Notes: generated by a model not told the origin, from the letters alone. Counted from the stretch's first letter, positions 50,790-59,963 are shown. The stretch is 64,000 nt of DNA from JACVRW01 sp963803085 (GCA_963803085.1 CAWDLE010000021.1:124001-188000), one strand, 5' to 3'. Made by a program: numbers and translations.

Positions 50790-51407
50790 TCAACCCTTCA
50801 GGTGACCGTTGCCGCTCGCACGCTCCGCGGCGCGCTCGGCCATCCTGATGCGCTGGAGCGCCTCGACGAAGAGGCCCTCGAGTTGCTCGAGCCGGCCGCT
50901 CTCGGATCGCAGCTCCAGCAGGCTCTGCTTGGCCGCGGGCGCCACCTCGAGTGTCGCGGCCATCCCATACGCGTCCAGCTCGGCGAGCGCGTCCGGCTCG
51001 GGGCGCGACTCGGTGACCTCCTCGACGAGGTCGGCATAGCGCAAGCGGGCACGCTCGAGGGCCTCCTCGTCGGAGTCACCCTCGTCCGCGAGCGGCTCGA
51101 CGTGGCCGGCGGGGTAGGGCAGGTCCTCGATCCTGCGGGTGAGCAGGAACGGCTGCGTGCCCTCCACGAGGATGTTGAGGCGGCCGTCCTCGAAGCGCTC
51201 GAGCACGCGGGTTATCCGTGCCGCGCAGCCCACGTCCTTCAGCCCCTCGTCGGAGAGCCAGATGATCCCGAACTCGCTGTCCTGCTCGAGACACGCTCCG
51301 ACCATCAGCTTGTAGCGCTCCTCGAAGATGTGGAGCGGCACGAGCTCGCCGGGCAGCAGCACGAGTCCCAGCGGGAAGAGCGGGAAGCTCTCGGTTGGCT
51401 GCACCAT
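50790..51407 (-). CDS. Lon protease N-terminal domain-like (LON substrate-binding) protein
   Basis: The 205-residue protein has the LON-substrate-binding fold, starting FPLFPLGLVLLPGELVPLHIFEERYKLMV and containing CAARITRVLERFEDGRLNILVEGTQPF. It lacks the AAA+ and peptidase domains of Lon. Such stand-alone proteins are common in actinobacteria; their role is unknown, probably substrate or ligand binding. Confidence 0.88.
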   Translation of the reverse strand: MVQPTESFPLFPLGLVLLPGELVPLHIFEERYKLMVGACLEQDSEFGIIWLSDEGLKDVGCAARITRVLERFEDGRLNILVEGTQPFLLTRRIEDLPYPAGHVEPLADEGDSDEEALERARLRYADLVEEVTESRPEPDALAELDAYGMAATLEVAPAAKQSLLELRSESGRLEQLEGLFVEALQRIRMAERAAERASGNGHLKG

Positions 51408-51483
51408 TGAAAGGCTAGTGGCGAGGGCGTCCAGGTTTGCCGTCCAACCTCAAGGAAGCCCCGAGCGAGCCGATACCCAACTC

Positions 51484-51804
51484 ATGTCCATCGAGGTGAC
51501 CAATGGTCTCCCTGAGAGTGCTGACCAGAGCGTGAGTCTTGAACTCACGCTGGCTGAGGCCGAGGCCGTCAAGTCCTGGCTCATCAAGCCGTCGGCGGAT
51601 GGAAGTGCAGCCATCGACGACGAGAACGCGAAGTCGGTGATGGTGAAGCTGGGCGCAAAGCTGGATTACATCCAGGGCGTGCAGCGTGTCCGCGACGAGC
51701 TCGAGCAGGCTGGCTTCCCGACCGCGCAGCTGAGTGACGACGACGTGGCCGACCTTGGTCGCCGCATCGCCGAGTCTCCGATCCGGCACTACTCCGGCAG
51801 CTAG
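51484..51804 (+). CDS. Small hypothetical protein
   Basis: The 106-residue protein starts at the ATG at 51484 (MSIEVTNGLPESADQSVSLELTLAEAEAVKSWL). It looks like a mixed alpha/beta cytosolic protein with the pattern LGAKLDYIQGVQRVRDELEQAGFPTAQLSDDDVADLGRRIA. Codon use fits its neighbours, so it is probably real. No family is recognised. Confidence 0.65.
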   Translation: MSIEVTNGLPESADQSVSLELTLAEAEAVKSWLIKPSADGSAAIDDENAKSVMVKLGAKLDYIQGVQRVRDELEQAGFPTAQLSDDDVADLGRRIAESPIRHYSGS

Positions 51805-51897
51805 ACCCAACCGCCCCGAGGCCCCGCCCCGGGAGTCCCGACCAACCAACGACCTCTGGCGGGGACGGCGTATCCGTCCCCGCTACGGTCGTTCTCC

Positions 51898-53142
51898 ATG
51901 GCTGCGCGCGCCGCGACCGGACCGGCCCACGTGGCCGTCGTCTCGTTCCTCGCCGCGCGGGCCGCGCCGACGGGCGGGTTCTGGATCGCCCTGGCGGGTG
52001 GTGTCGCGCTCGCACGCGTTGCTGAGCGCCTCGGCGCCCGCCTCGGCTTCGGTGCCAGCGCCGCCGCGATGCTCGAGACCGTGGCGATCATCGGCCCGGC
52101 CCGCCTCGGCGTTCCGCTGACACAGGCGGTGAGCGCGCCGATCCTTGGGCGCCTCCACGCGCGCGGCGTGGGCTTCTGGCGGCAGCTCCTCGCATGCGCC
52201 ACGGTGCGCCTCCTTCACAACGCGGCCACCACGGCGTTCTTCATCTGGGTGATCACCGGCGGGCTCGACGCCTACGCCGGCACCTACGACGCGGTCGGTC
52301 GCCGCTTCGGGATCGAGGTCGGCACCGCGGACGCGCTGGCGCTCACGCTCGCCGGCCTGCTCGTGTGGGCGGCGTTCGCGAGCACCGTGCAGGTGCTCGT
52401 GTACCGGCGCGGGCTGCGGGCGTGGCCGCTTGCTGAGGGTTCAACGGCAGCGCCGACGGAAGCCCCGCCCGCCCAGGTGAGAGAGAAACGTGGCGTTATC
52501 CGCAACGATCGTCTCTCACCTGGCCGGTTCGACCCACGCATGGCGGCCGCGGCGGCGGTCGTTGCTTTCGTGCTGCTGTTGTCGAGCACCGCCTGGGCTC
52601 TGCTCGCGGCCGTACTGTGCTGGCTGTCGTTGGCCTGGCTGCTCTCCCGCCCGGACCGAGAGCCAATCCCGGCAGGCCTCCTCTTCGCCGCCCTCCTCGC
52701 TGGCGGAGCGTTCGCGTTCGCCCTCGGCGGCGGCCTCGGCCTGGACACCGCGCTCAGACGCGCGGGCCGGGCGGCACTGCTGGTACTCGTGGCAACCTGG
52801 CTGCGGTCGGCCGCGCGGGCGATCGGCCTGCGCGAGGTCTCGCGCCGAGTCCTCGGCCGCCTGCGACGGGTGCCGTCGGCGCCCGAGGCCTCCGAGGTGC
52901 TCGACGCGATCGCCTCCGAAGGCCGCCTCGCCTCCGCCGGTCGCGCGCTCGCCGCGCGCCTCTCGGAGGCGCCGAAGCGCCCGGCCGCCCTGCTCGACGG
53001 GGTCCTGGCCTGGGTGATCCGCGAAGCCGGCACCTACGAGCCACAAGCGCCCGCCGCCCCAATGCGGCTGCGCGCCCGAGCGATCGACTACGCGCTGCTC
53101 GCCTCCGCAGCAGCGCCGGCACTGGCCTTGGCGCTCAGCTGA
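51898..53142 (+). CDS. Polytopic membrane protein of unknown function
   Basis: The 414-residue protein has an Ala-rich N-terminal half with helices (AVVSFLAARAAPTGGFWIALAGGVALA, LLACATVRLLHNAATTAFFIWVITGG, LALTLAGLLVWAAFASTVQVLVY). A cytosolic linker follows, then a second helix group (AAAAAVVAFVLLLSSTAWALLAAVLCWLSLAWLL, PAGLLFAALLAGGAFAFALGGGLGLDTAL). Its last third looks soluble. The first half resembles substrate-binding or energy-coupling membrane proteins only vaguely; no motif is decisive. Confidence 0.65.
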   Translation: MAARAATGPAHVAVVSFLAARAAPTGGFWIALAGGVALARVAERLGARLGFGASAAAMLETVAIIGPARLGVPLTQAVSAPILGRLHARGVGFWRQLLACATVRLLHNAATTAFFIWVITGGLDAYAGTYDAVGRRFGIEVGTADALALTLAGLLVWAAFASTVQVLVYRRGLRAWPLAEGSTAAPTEAPPAQVREKRGVIRNDRLSPGRFDPRMAAAAAVVAFVLLLSSTAWALLAAVLCWLSLAWLLSRPDREPIPAGLLFAALLAGGAFAFALGGGLGLDTALRRAGRAALLVLVATWLRSAARAIGLREVSRRVLGRLRRVPSAPEASEVLDAIASEGRLASAGRALAARLSEAPKRPAALLDGVLAWVIREAGTYEPQAPAAPMRLRARAIDYALLASAAAPALALALS

Positions 53143-53191
53143 GCCACAGCCCCCGCCGTTTCGAGCCGCTCCACGTGGGTAGCCACCGAGC

Positions 53192-53638
53192 ATGACTACG
53201 AAGAGTGAGTTCAACGCGGAGGAGTGGGAACGTGTGGCGCGCGCGCCCGCGCTGGCCGGTGTGATGGTGGCGCTTGCCGACCGCGGCGGCAGCTTCCGAG
53301 AGAGCCTCGCGCTCGGAAAGGCCTACGCCGCGGCCAAGCGTGACGGCAGCAGCAGCGAGCTGCTCAAGGAGCTGGTTGCGTCGCCGCCATCACTGGATCG
53401 GGAGTCGGCCGGGCAGCCGGACCAGATTCCCGAGCAGATCCGGGAGGCCGTGCGGATCGTCGAGGAGAAGGCCACGCCCGAGGAGACGGAGGAGTACCGC
53501 CAGTTCATCCTGCGGCTCGCGGACGTGGTCGCCCACGCTCACAAGGAGGGCGGCACGCTCGGCATCGGCGGTAAGGAAGTGAGCCCGGAGGAGCAAGCAG
53601 CGCTCGACCGGCTGTCGACCACCCTCGGAGCGCAGTAG
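53192..53638 (+). CDS. Small conserved-looking cytosolic protein
   Basis: The 148-residue protein starts MTTKSEFNAEEWERVARAPALAGVMVALADRGGSFRESLALGKAY and later reads PEETEEYRQFILRLADVVAHAHKEGG. It is helical, with no membrane segment. The Trp-Glu-Arg plus Gly-rich start recurs in actinobacterial hypothetical proteins, but I cannot name a family. It is convergent with the methyltransferase at 53647-54555 with 8 bases between. Confidence 0.65.
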   Translation: MTTKSEFNAEEWERVARAPALAGVMVALADRGGSFRESLALGKAYAAAKRDGSSSELLKELVASPPSLDRESAGQPDQIPEQIREAVRIVEEKATPEETEEYRQFILRLADVVAHAHKEGGTLGIGGKEVSPEEQAALDRLSTTLGAQ

Positions 53639-53646
53639 GCGGAGCC

Positions 53647-54555
53647 TCAGGCGGGAACGCGCGCCGAGAGCAGCAGGTTGTAGAAAAGCGCCGCCGGCAG
53701 GCGTGGCTCCAGCAGGGAGCGGTCGAGGGTCTGGAGCAGCAGGTAGCCGCGGTAGGCGTACACGCGCCAGGCCCAGGGCACGTCGAGCGGGTCGGCCGAG
53801 GCCTCGAGCGTGCGATTGGCCCAGCCGAACAGGCTTGCGGCCAGCTCCTCGCCGCTCACCCGGACCGCCTCGAAGCCGGCGCCCTGCGCGTGCGAGGACA
53901 GATCCGCGGGCGTGAAGGCATGCACATCGACCACCTGCTCGAGTCTGTCCTCCTCGCTCCAGTCGCCGTTGCCGTTCCCGTTGGATGGGCGCGGGCCGGC
54001 GCCCATGAGGGTCCGCCATAGCGGCGCGATCGCATTCGCGCCGCGCTTGGGCCACGCGGCGATCCGGTCGCCGTAATGCGAGGGCTCGCCGCAGAAGGCC
54101 ACCAGGCCGCCGGGACGCAGCACGCGCCGGAACTCGCGTAAGGCGGCGCCGAGATCCGGCAGGTGGTGGAGCACCGCGTGCCCGAAGACCAGGTCGAAGG
54201 AGTCGCCGTCGAAGGGCAGCGCCTCGGCCTCGCACGCGGCGGTCTCGACGGACAGCTCGAGTTCGGCCGCGGAGCGCTCGAGCTTCCTCAGCATCCCGGG
54301 GGAGATGTCGGTGGCCACGGCCTCGCCGATCACGCCCGCCCTCAGCAGGTTGAGCGAGAAGTAGCCCGTGCCCGCGCCGATCTCGAGCGCTCGGTCGTAG
54401 TGACTCGGATCGTGCCCGAGCGCCTTGCGAAGCTTGCTGGTGACCTGCGCCTGACCGACCGGGCCGTAGTTGATGCCCCACTTCGAGTCGTAATGCTCGG
54501 CGGCGAGGTCGTGGTAGCGCACGTTCGCGTCCCTGATCGTCTCGGCCGTCTGCAT
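53647..54555 (-). CDS. Class I SAM-dependent methyltransferase
   Basis: From the ATG at 54555 (MQTAETIRDANVRYHDLAAEHYDSKWGINYG) the protein has 302 residues. It has motif I ALEIGAGTGYFSLNLL, acidic VATDISPGMLRKLERSA and motif IV FDLVFGHAVLHHLPDLGAALREFRRVLRPGG. Similar proteins methylate small molecules or sugars. It is divergent from the methyltransferase of the glucan cluster, with 36 bases between, so the two may be coregulated. Confidence 0.87.
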   Translation of the reverse strand: MQTAETIRDANVRYHDLAAEHYDSKWGINYGPVGQAQVTSKLRKALGHDPSHYDRALEIGAGTGYFSLNLLRAGVIGEAVATDISPGMLRKLERSAAELELSVETAACEAEALPFDGDSFDLVFGHAVLHHLPDLGAALREFRRVLRPGGLVAFCGEPSHYGDRIAAWPKRGANAIAPLWRTLMGAGPRPSNGNGNGDWSEEDRLEQVVDVHAFTPADLSSHAQGAGFEAVRVSGEELAASLFGWANRTLEASADPLDVPWAWRVYAYRGYLLLQTLDRSLLEPRLPAALFYNLLLSARVPA

Positions 54556-54591
54556 AGGCGCGAGGAGCCTAGTACCTAGACTGCCCCGGCC

Positions 54592-55350
54592 ATGCAGGAC
54601 ACGGTCCAGAGAGCCCAGCCCGAGGGCGTCCCGCCGCTGGAGCTGACCGGCGAGCGCACGTTGCCCGACGTGCCCGCCGAGAACTACTGGTTCCGGCGCC
54701 ACCTGGCCGTCTACGAGTGGGTGGCCGAGCGCTGTCAGGGCCGCGACGTGGTCGACATGGCCTGCGGCGAGGGCTATGGGGTGGACGTGCTGGCGCGCCA
54801 GGCGCGGCGGGTCACGGGCGTGGACGCCAATCCGGAGGCCCACGAGCACGCGCGGCTCAAGTACACGCGCCCGGGAGTGCGCTTCGTCCGCGGCCTGGTG
54901 GAGGACCACTCGGAGCCCTGCGACGCCGTCGTGTTCCTTCAGACGATCGAGCACGTGGCCGATCCCGAGGCCGTGCTGGCTCACTTCCGCGAGATCCTGC
55001 GGCCGGGCGGGGTCGCCTTCGTCTCCACGCCGAACCTGCTCACGCTCGCCCCGCCAGGGGCGGAGAAGTCGGACAACCCCTGGCACCTGAAGGAGTACCG
55101 CGCCGGGGAGTTCCGGGCGCTCTGCGAAAGCGTCTTCGGCGATGTGGAGCTGCTCGGCCTTTTCCACGCGCGCGTGCTCCGCGCGCACGAGCTGGCCCTG
55201 CGCGCCGGCTGGGACCGCGTGCATCCCGCACTCGGCATCACGAAGCCCTTCTACGACCGCTTCACTCCCGCCATCTCAGCACGGGACTTTGCGCTTCGGC
55301 CGGGTCCGCTCGTGCGCGCGCTCGACTTCGTTGCGGCGCTCCGCCGTTGA
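54592..55350 (+). CDS. SAM-dependent methyltransferase of an MGLP-like polysaccharide cluster
   Basis: The 252-residue methyltransferase reads LTGERTLPDVPAENYWFRRHLAVYEWVAERCQGRDVVDMACGEGYG, which recalls the mycobacterial Rv3030 family, and then PEAVLAHFREILRPGGVAFVSTP. It is followed by TTGA-coupled CPBP, then GH57 and GT4 genes, the last two being the Rv3031-Rv3032 pair. In mycobacteria these make 6-O-methylglucosyl lipopolysaccharides. The substrate here is therefore probably a glucose polymer, inferred from synteny. Confidence 0.85.
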   Translation: MQDTVQRAQPEGVPPLELTGERTLPDVPAENYWFRRHLAVYEWVAERCQGRDVVDMACGEGYGVDVLARQARRVTGVDANPEAHEHARLKYTRPGVRFVRGLVEDHSEPCDAVVFLQTIEHVADPEAVLAHFREILRPGGVAFVSTPNLLTLAPPGAEKSDNPWHLKEYRAGEFRALCESVFGDVELLGLFHARVLRAHELALRAGWDRVHPALGITKPFYDRFTPAISARDFALRPGPLVRALDFVAALRR

Positions 55351-56153
55351 CGAGGAGGCCCGTCCGCGATCCGGAGCTGCCGGAGTCAGCCCGCCCGCAG
55401 TGGCCGCCCTGGTACGCACCGGCGGCGCTGTTCGCCTCGTTCGGGGCGATCCTGGTGGCGAGCTTCCCGCTGCTGCCGTGGATCTTCACGTTCGGCATCT
55501 CGGAGGCCGTGGCCGGAGTGGCCCTGCTCGTCCTCCTGCTGGTCCAGGACGGGCTGCTCGTGCTCGCCGCCGTGCTGTTCGCGTCGATCAAGGGCAGGCC
55601 GCCACGCTGGCACTTCGGCATCCGGGCCACGCGGCTGTGGCCGACGGTGGGCTGGGCCGTGCTCGCCTTCGCCCTCATGCTGGGCATCGAGGTCGGCTAC
55701 ATCGAGCTGTTCGATGTGGACGAGACGAACGTCGAGGAGCTGGGCGAGGACAACCTCGTGGCCGGTTTCGCCGTGGCGCTGGCCGTGATCGTGGTGGCCC
55801 CTGTGGCGGAAGAGATCTTTTTCCGCGCCTTCTTCTACCGCGCGCTGCGCACGCGCCTTTCGGTCTGGTCGGCCGCGCTGATCGACGGCATCGTGTTCGG
55901 CTCCCTCCACTTCCAGGGCATCGACACGGCGACCATCCTCCCGATCATCGTGCTGTTCGGTGTGGGGCAGTGCGTCGTGTACGAGCGCACGGGGTCGCTC
56001 TTCGCGGTGATCGCGATCCACGCCGGCTTCAACACATTCGCCATGCTGTCGGTCGTGCCGCTGCCCGCCATTCTGATTGGCCTGCTGGTGATCGCCGGCT
56101 GCCTGGTCGCGCCGCTCAAGGCGGGGCGCTGGCCGAGCCCGGTGCCGGCATGA
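55347..56153 (+). CDS. CPBP-family intramembrane glutamic endopeptidase
   Basis: The 268-residue protein starts at a TTG overlapping the previous stop (TTGA). It has about seven helices and the CPBP motifs EEIFFRAFFYRAL (EExxxR), FGSLHFQG and HAGFN, which form the active site of Rce1-type proteases. These cleave prenylated or bacteriocin-type substrates or act as chaperone-like membrane proteins. Both flanking junctions are coupled (TTGA and ATGA), so it belongs to the glucan operon although its role there is unknown. Confidence 0.9.
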   Translation: MTRRPVRDPELPESARPQWPPWYAPAALFASFGAILVASFPLLPWIFTFGISEAVAGVALLVLLLVQDGLLVLAAVLFASIKGRPPRWHFGIRATRLWPTVGWAVLAFALMLGIEVGYIELFDVDETNVEELGEDNLVAGFAVALAVIVVAPVAEEIFFRAFFYRALRTRLSVWSAALIDGIVFGSLHFQGIDTATILPIIVLFGVGQCVVYERTGSLFAVIAIHAGFNTFAMLSVVPLPAILIGLLVIAGCLVAPLKAGRWPSPVPA

Positions 56154-57580
56154 GCATCGCGGGCGACCGGCGGCCGGGCGCGCTCGCCCTCGTGCTGCAC
56201 TCGCACATGCCCTACGTGGAGGGCTTCGGTACCTGGCCGTTCGGCGAGGAGTGGCTGTGGGAGGCCGTGGCTTGCGTGTACCTGCCGCTGCTCGACGTGC
56301 TCGACGGCGCGCACGTGACCGTTGGCATGACACCCGTGCTCTGCGACCAGCTCGAGACCATGCGCGGCGAGCCGGGCGAGCGCTACATGCGCTTTATGCG
56401 CGAGGTGCGAGCTCCGATCCACGCCGAGGACGCCGCGGGGCTCGAGAGCGGGGGCGAGCACGTGCTGGCGGCGGAGGTGCGCCGCGCCGCCTCCGACTAC
56501 ACGCGCGCGGAGCGCGCCTTCGAGGATCGCAGCCGCGATCTCATTTCCGCCTTCCGCTCGCTGGAAGGCGTGGAGCTGTGGACCTCCGCGGCCACGCACG
56601 CGCTGCTCCCGCTGATCGCCACGGACGCCGGCCTGCGGCTCCAGCTTGCCACGGGAACCGCCTCGCACGTGCGGCGGTTCGGCCACTGGTCCGGCGGTTT
56701 CTGGCTGCCGGAGTGCGCGTTTGTGCCCGGCCTCGAGCGCGAGCTGGCCGACGACGGCGTGCGGGCGTTCTGCGTCGACCAGACCGAGGTGGAGGGCTTC
56801 GACCACCTGCTGCCGGTCGCCACCGAGCCGGGACCCGTGGCCGTGCCGATCGACTGGGAGACGGTCCAGCTCGTCTGGAACGACGAGAGCGGCTACCCAG
56901 CGCATCCGCTCTACAGGAACTACCACGGCCGTACGGTTCACGACCTGCGCCCGTGGAGCAACGCGGGCGAGCCCTACGACCACGAGGCAGCGCAGGCACT
57001 CGCCCGTGAGCACGCGCGCGACTTCATGACCCGGGCGGCGGCCCGGCTCGACCACGGCGGCCTGCTGTGCTGCGCGCTCGACACGGAGCTGCTCGGACAC
57101 TGGTGGTACGAGGGCCCGGTCTGGCTCGCCGCGGTGCTTCGGGAGGCGGAATCGCAGGGCGTGCGGCTGGTGACCGTGTCCGAGGGGATCGAGCTCGTGG
57201 AGCCCGTGGCGCGCGAGCTCGCGCCGTCCACGTGGGGCCACGCGAAGGACTTCACCACCTGGGACTCGCCCGCCGTGGCCGAGCTGGCCTTCGCCGCGCG
57301 CGGAGCCGAGCTGCGGACCGTGGCGGCCGTGGCGGGCCACGGGGCGCGGCACCCGGCGCTCGAGCGTGCCGCCCGCGAGCTGCTGGCCATGCAGGCCAGC
57401 GATTGGTCGTTCATGGTCACCCGCGATCTTGCCGCGGACTACCCCTCCGAGCGGATGAGCCTGCACGGCGCCGCCCTCGACGCTGCACTGGTAGCTCTGA
57501 CAGACTCCGCGGTCGCTCCCGAGCCGTCGCTGCGCGGCCTCGCCCCACACCTCGACCTCGCTCCCCTGACCACTCCCTAG
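56150..57580 (+). CDS. GH57/DUF1957 1,4-alpha-glucan branching-type enzyme (Rv3031-like)
   Basis: The 476-residue GH57 enzyme from the ATG at 56150 has the first motif LVLHSHMPYVEGFGTWPFGEEWL, the nucleophile Glu188 in GFWLPECAF and the acid/base Asp311 in CCALDTELLGHWWYEG. These place it in the branching-enzyme group with DUF1957. It would form alpha-1,6 branches in an alpha-1,4-glucan. Its position between a methyltransferase-containing block and a GT4 reproduces the MGLP order. Confidence 0.9.
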   Translation: MSIAGDRRPGALALVLHSHMPYVEGFGTWPFGEEWLWEAVACVYLPLLDVLDGAHVTVGMTPVLCDQLETMRGEPGERYMRFMREVRAPIHAEDAAGLESGGEHVLAAEVRRAASDYTRAERAFEDRSRDLISAFRSLEGVELWTSAATHALLPLIATDAGLRLQLATGTASHVRRFGHWSGGFWLPECAFVPGLERELADDGVRAFCVDQTEVEGFDHLLPVATEPGPVAVPIDWETVQLVWNDESGYPAHPLYRNYHGRTVHDLRPWSNAGEPYDHEAAQALAREHARDFMTRAAARLDHGGLLCCALDTELLGHWWYEGPVWLAAVLREAESQGVRLVTVSEGIELVEPVARELAPSTWGHAKDFTTWDSPAVAELAFAARGAELRTVAAVAGHGARHPALERAARELLAMQASDWSFMVTRDLAADYPSERMSLHGAALDAALVALTDSAVAPEPSLRGLAPHLDLAPLTTP

Positions 57581-57586
57581 CCCAGA

Positions 57587-58801
57587 ATGCGCGTCCTCAT
57601 CCTGTCCTGGGAGTACCCGCCGCTGATCGAGGGCGGGCTCGCCCGCCACGTGCGCAAGCTGGCCGAGAACATGGCGGCGCAGGGAGTCGACGTCCACGTG
57701 CTCGCCCGCGGGCGCGAGGAGGATTCCGCCGAGGAGGAGGTGGGCGGTGTGCTCGTGCATCGCGTTCGCGAGCCGGAGCGGCCGCGCGACCTCAGCGAGT
57801 TCGTGGCCTGGATCGAGCACATGAACTCGGACATGCTCGCCGCCGGGGTGGAGGTGGGCGACCGCTACGACTTCGACGTGGTCCACGGCCATGACTGGCT
57901 CGTGGCCTCCGCGGGTGACCACCTCGCCAAGCGCTTCCGAGCGCCGCTCGTGGTGACCATCCACGCCACGGAGTACGGCCGCCACCAGGGCTGGGTCGAC
58001 AAGCACCCGCAGTCCTACATCCACGGCGTGGAGCGCTGGATGGCCAACCGCGCCGAGCGCCTGATCACCTGCTCGTCGTACATGCGCGAGCACGTGGCGG
58101 ACATCTACGGGCTCGAGGAGAGCCGCGTGAACGTGATCTCGAACGGGATCGACCCATCCGAGCTCGTGCCGGTGGACGACCTCGACACGCTGCGCGGGCG
58201 CTTCGCCGCGCCCGACGAGCGGCTCGTGTTGCTCGTGGGCCGGCTCGTGTACGAGAAGGGCTTCCAGCTCGCACTCGAGGCCCTGCCAGGACTGATCGAG
58301 CGCGTGGGCAACGTGCGCTTCCTCGTGGCCGGCTCGGGCACAGCCGAGGAGGAGCTGCGCGCGCAGGCCAGCCGGCTCGGTCTCGACGAGCACGGCACCT
58401 TCCTCGGCTGGATCGGCGACGACGTGCTGCACTCGCTCTACCGGATCGCGGACCTCACGGTGGTGCCCTCGATCTACGAGCCGTTCGGGCTCGTGGCCCT
58501 CGAGGCCATGGCGTCCGGCTGCCCCTGTCTCGTGGCCGATACCGGCGGCCTGCGCGAGGTGGTCCCCAACGAGGACGTGGGCCTGCGCTTCCGCTCGCGC
58601 GACCCCAGCTCGCTCGCGACGATGGCCGAGCGACTGCTCACCGACGAGGAGCTCCGCGACCGCCTCGTGGCCGAGGCCTCGGAGCACGTGCTCACGTTCG
58701 ACTGGGCGGACGTGGCGCGCCAGGTGGCGGCCGTCTACACCGAGGTCACGAGTGTGGCTGGCGCATCAGCGAGCGGGCCGCGCGCTGCCCGCTCCGGATA
58801 G
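57587..58801 (+). CDS. GT4 glycosyltransferase (Rv3032/glycogen synthase-like)
   Basis: The 404-residue glycosyltransferase starts MRVLILSWEYPPLIEGGLARHVRKLAENMAAQ, with the GGL loop of the glycogen-synthase-like GT4 group. It has the EX7E motif (Glu298 and Glu306 in YEPFGLVALEAM), VGRLVYEKGF and the NGID segment. It would elongate alpha-1,4-glucans from a nucleotide sugar. It sits 6 bases after the GH57 gene. Its last 56 bases overlap the convergent amine oxidase gene. Confidence 0.92.
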   Translation: MRVLILSWEYPPLIEGGLARHVRKLAENMAAQGVDVHVLARGREEDSAEEEVGGVLVHRVREPERPRDLSEFVAWIEHMNSDMLAAGVEVGDRYDFDVVHGHDWLVASAGDHLAKRFRAPLVVTIHATEYGRHQGWVDKHPQSYIHGVERWMANRAERLITCSSYMREHVADIYGLEESRVNVISNGIDPSELVPVDDLDTLRGRFAAPDERLVLLVGRLVYEKGFQLALEALPGLIERVGNVRFLVAGSGTAEEELRAQASRLGLDEHGTFLGWIGDDVLHSLYRIADLTVVPSIYEPFGLVALEAMASGCPCLVADTGGLREVVPNEDVGLRFRSRDPSSLATMAERLLTDEELRDRLVAEASEHVLTFDWADVARQVAAVYTEVTSVAGASASGPRAARSG

Positions 58802-59963
58802 CGCCCTCCATCAGCGCGGCGTAGGGCCCGGCAGTGTGCTCGCCTGCGAATGCGAGCGGTCCGGTGGGCTCCTCGACCGCCTCGGCAACCGTCGCTGGTG
58901 GGGAGGTGGAGTACGCGGCGCGCACCCAGGGGTCGTCGGCCCAGGTGGAGAGGAGCGCCCCGTCGCGGTCAAGGTCGAGGTCGCCACGCAATCGTTCGAG
59001 CGAGTCGAGCCAGCGCTCCGGGCCGGCCTCGACCTCGAGCGCGTCGAGAGCCGCGTTCGAGCCCGCGAAGGCGCTCACGACGTGCTGGGGCTGGCCGCCG
59101 TCAGCGGTCGCCGTCCAGGTCCAGTAGCGCTCGGGCACGTTCATCACGGCGCTCGGCTCGGATGCTCGCCGGAGCGGCACGAACAGCTTCGCGGCGTGGC
59201 CGTATGTCACCCGGGCGAGTGGCTCGGCGAGGCTGGGCGGCAGAGGAGGGTCGAATGCCATTCGGCCGAGCACGCTCGCGGGCACCGCGATCACGCAGGC
59301 GTCTGCGTCGAGCTCGGCGCCGGGCGTGAGGACTCGCACGCGCGCGCCCCACTCGACCGCGGTCACGGGCGAGTCGAGGCGCACCGCCGGGCCGAGCGAA
59401 TCGGCCAGCGCCAGCGCTAGCCGCTGGTTGCCGCCGGCGATGCCGGGCGCGGGCTCGTCGTCGATGTGCGCCACGCCGGCGAGCTCGGCGGCGGCGACCC
59501 GGTCCGCTGAGTTGGCGCTCGAGATCTCCACGCGCGCGAGGATGGCCTCACGAGCGCCGGGCGGGATGTCGAGCGACCCGAGGAACTCGCGCGCGGAGGG
59601 GCCGGCCGCGGGGCCGCGACTCCCGGCGTCCGCCGCGAGCGCTCGTTCCGCCTCGGCTACTGCGGCCGCCAGCTCCTCGTGCGTCGTCCCGATGCCGCCC
59701 TCCGGGTCGCGCCGGCCGTATCGCATGCCCTTGTCCCAGAGCCCGAGGGCGAACCGGTCCACCAGCTCTCGGATCGCAGTGTTCCCAGGAAGGATGAACT
59801 CGGCGCCCAGCTCCACGACGGCGCCGTTCGGAAGCCGTTCCGACCAGACCCGGCCGCCCACGCGGGAGCGCGCCTCCAGCACGACCACCTCGACGCCGCC
59901 GCGCGCGAGCTCGTCCGCCGCCACCAGGCCGGCAAGCCCCGCCCCGACGACGACGGTCCTCAA
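58746..59963 (-). CDS. FAD-dependent amine oxidase-like protein
   Basis: From the TTG at 59963 (MRTVVVGAGLAGLVAADELARGG) the protein has 405 residues. It has GAGLAGL at 7-13, GRVWSERLPNGAVVELGAEF, the second FAD-binding segment AYSTSPPATVAEAVEEPTGPLAFAGEHT and the end EGAIRSGQRAARSL. This is the flavin monoamine oxidase/protoporphyrinogen oxidase fold. The substrate is unknown (amine, polyprenyl or carotenoid-type). The start is set by the overlap with the acyl-CoA synthetase stop (TTGA). Confidence 0.88.
   Translation of the reverse strand: MRTVVVGAGLAGLVAADELARGGVEVVVLEARSRVGGRVWSERLPNGAVVELGAEFILPGNTAIRELVDRFALGLWDKGMRYGRRDPEGGIGTTHEELAAAVAEAERALAADAGSRGPAAGPSAREFLGSLDIPPGAREAILARVEISSANSADRVAAAELAGVAHIDDEPAPGIAGGNQRLALALADSLGPAVRLDSPVTAVEWGARVRVLTPGAELDADACVIAVPASVLGRMAFDPPLPPSLAEPLARVTYGHAAKLFVPLRRASEPSAVMNVPERYWTWTATADGGQPQHVVSAFAGSNAALDALEVEAGPERWLDSLERLRGDLDLDRDGALLSTWADDPWVRAAYSTSPPATVAEAVEEPTGPLAFAGEHTAGPYAALMEGAIRSGQRAARSLMRQPHS

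Noticed and set aside
54717..55346. Upstream extension of the CPBP gene in the same frame
   Set aside because: The extension is Arg/Gly-rich and lies inside the methyltransferase gene in another frame; the TTG coupled to the stop is a better start.
55835..58687. A 950-codon minus-strand frame
   Set aside because: It covers the antisense of CPBP, GH57 and GT4, all of which have complete catalytic motifs. The shadow protein has none.
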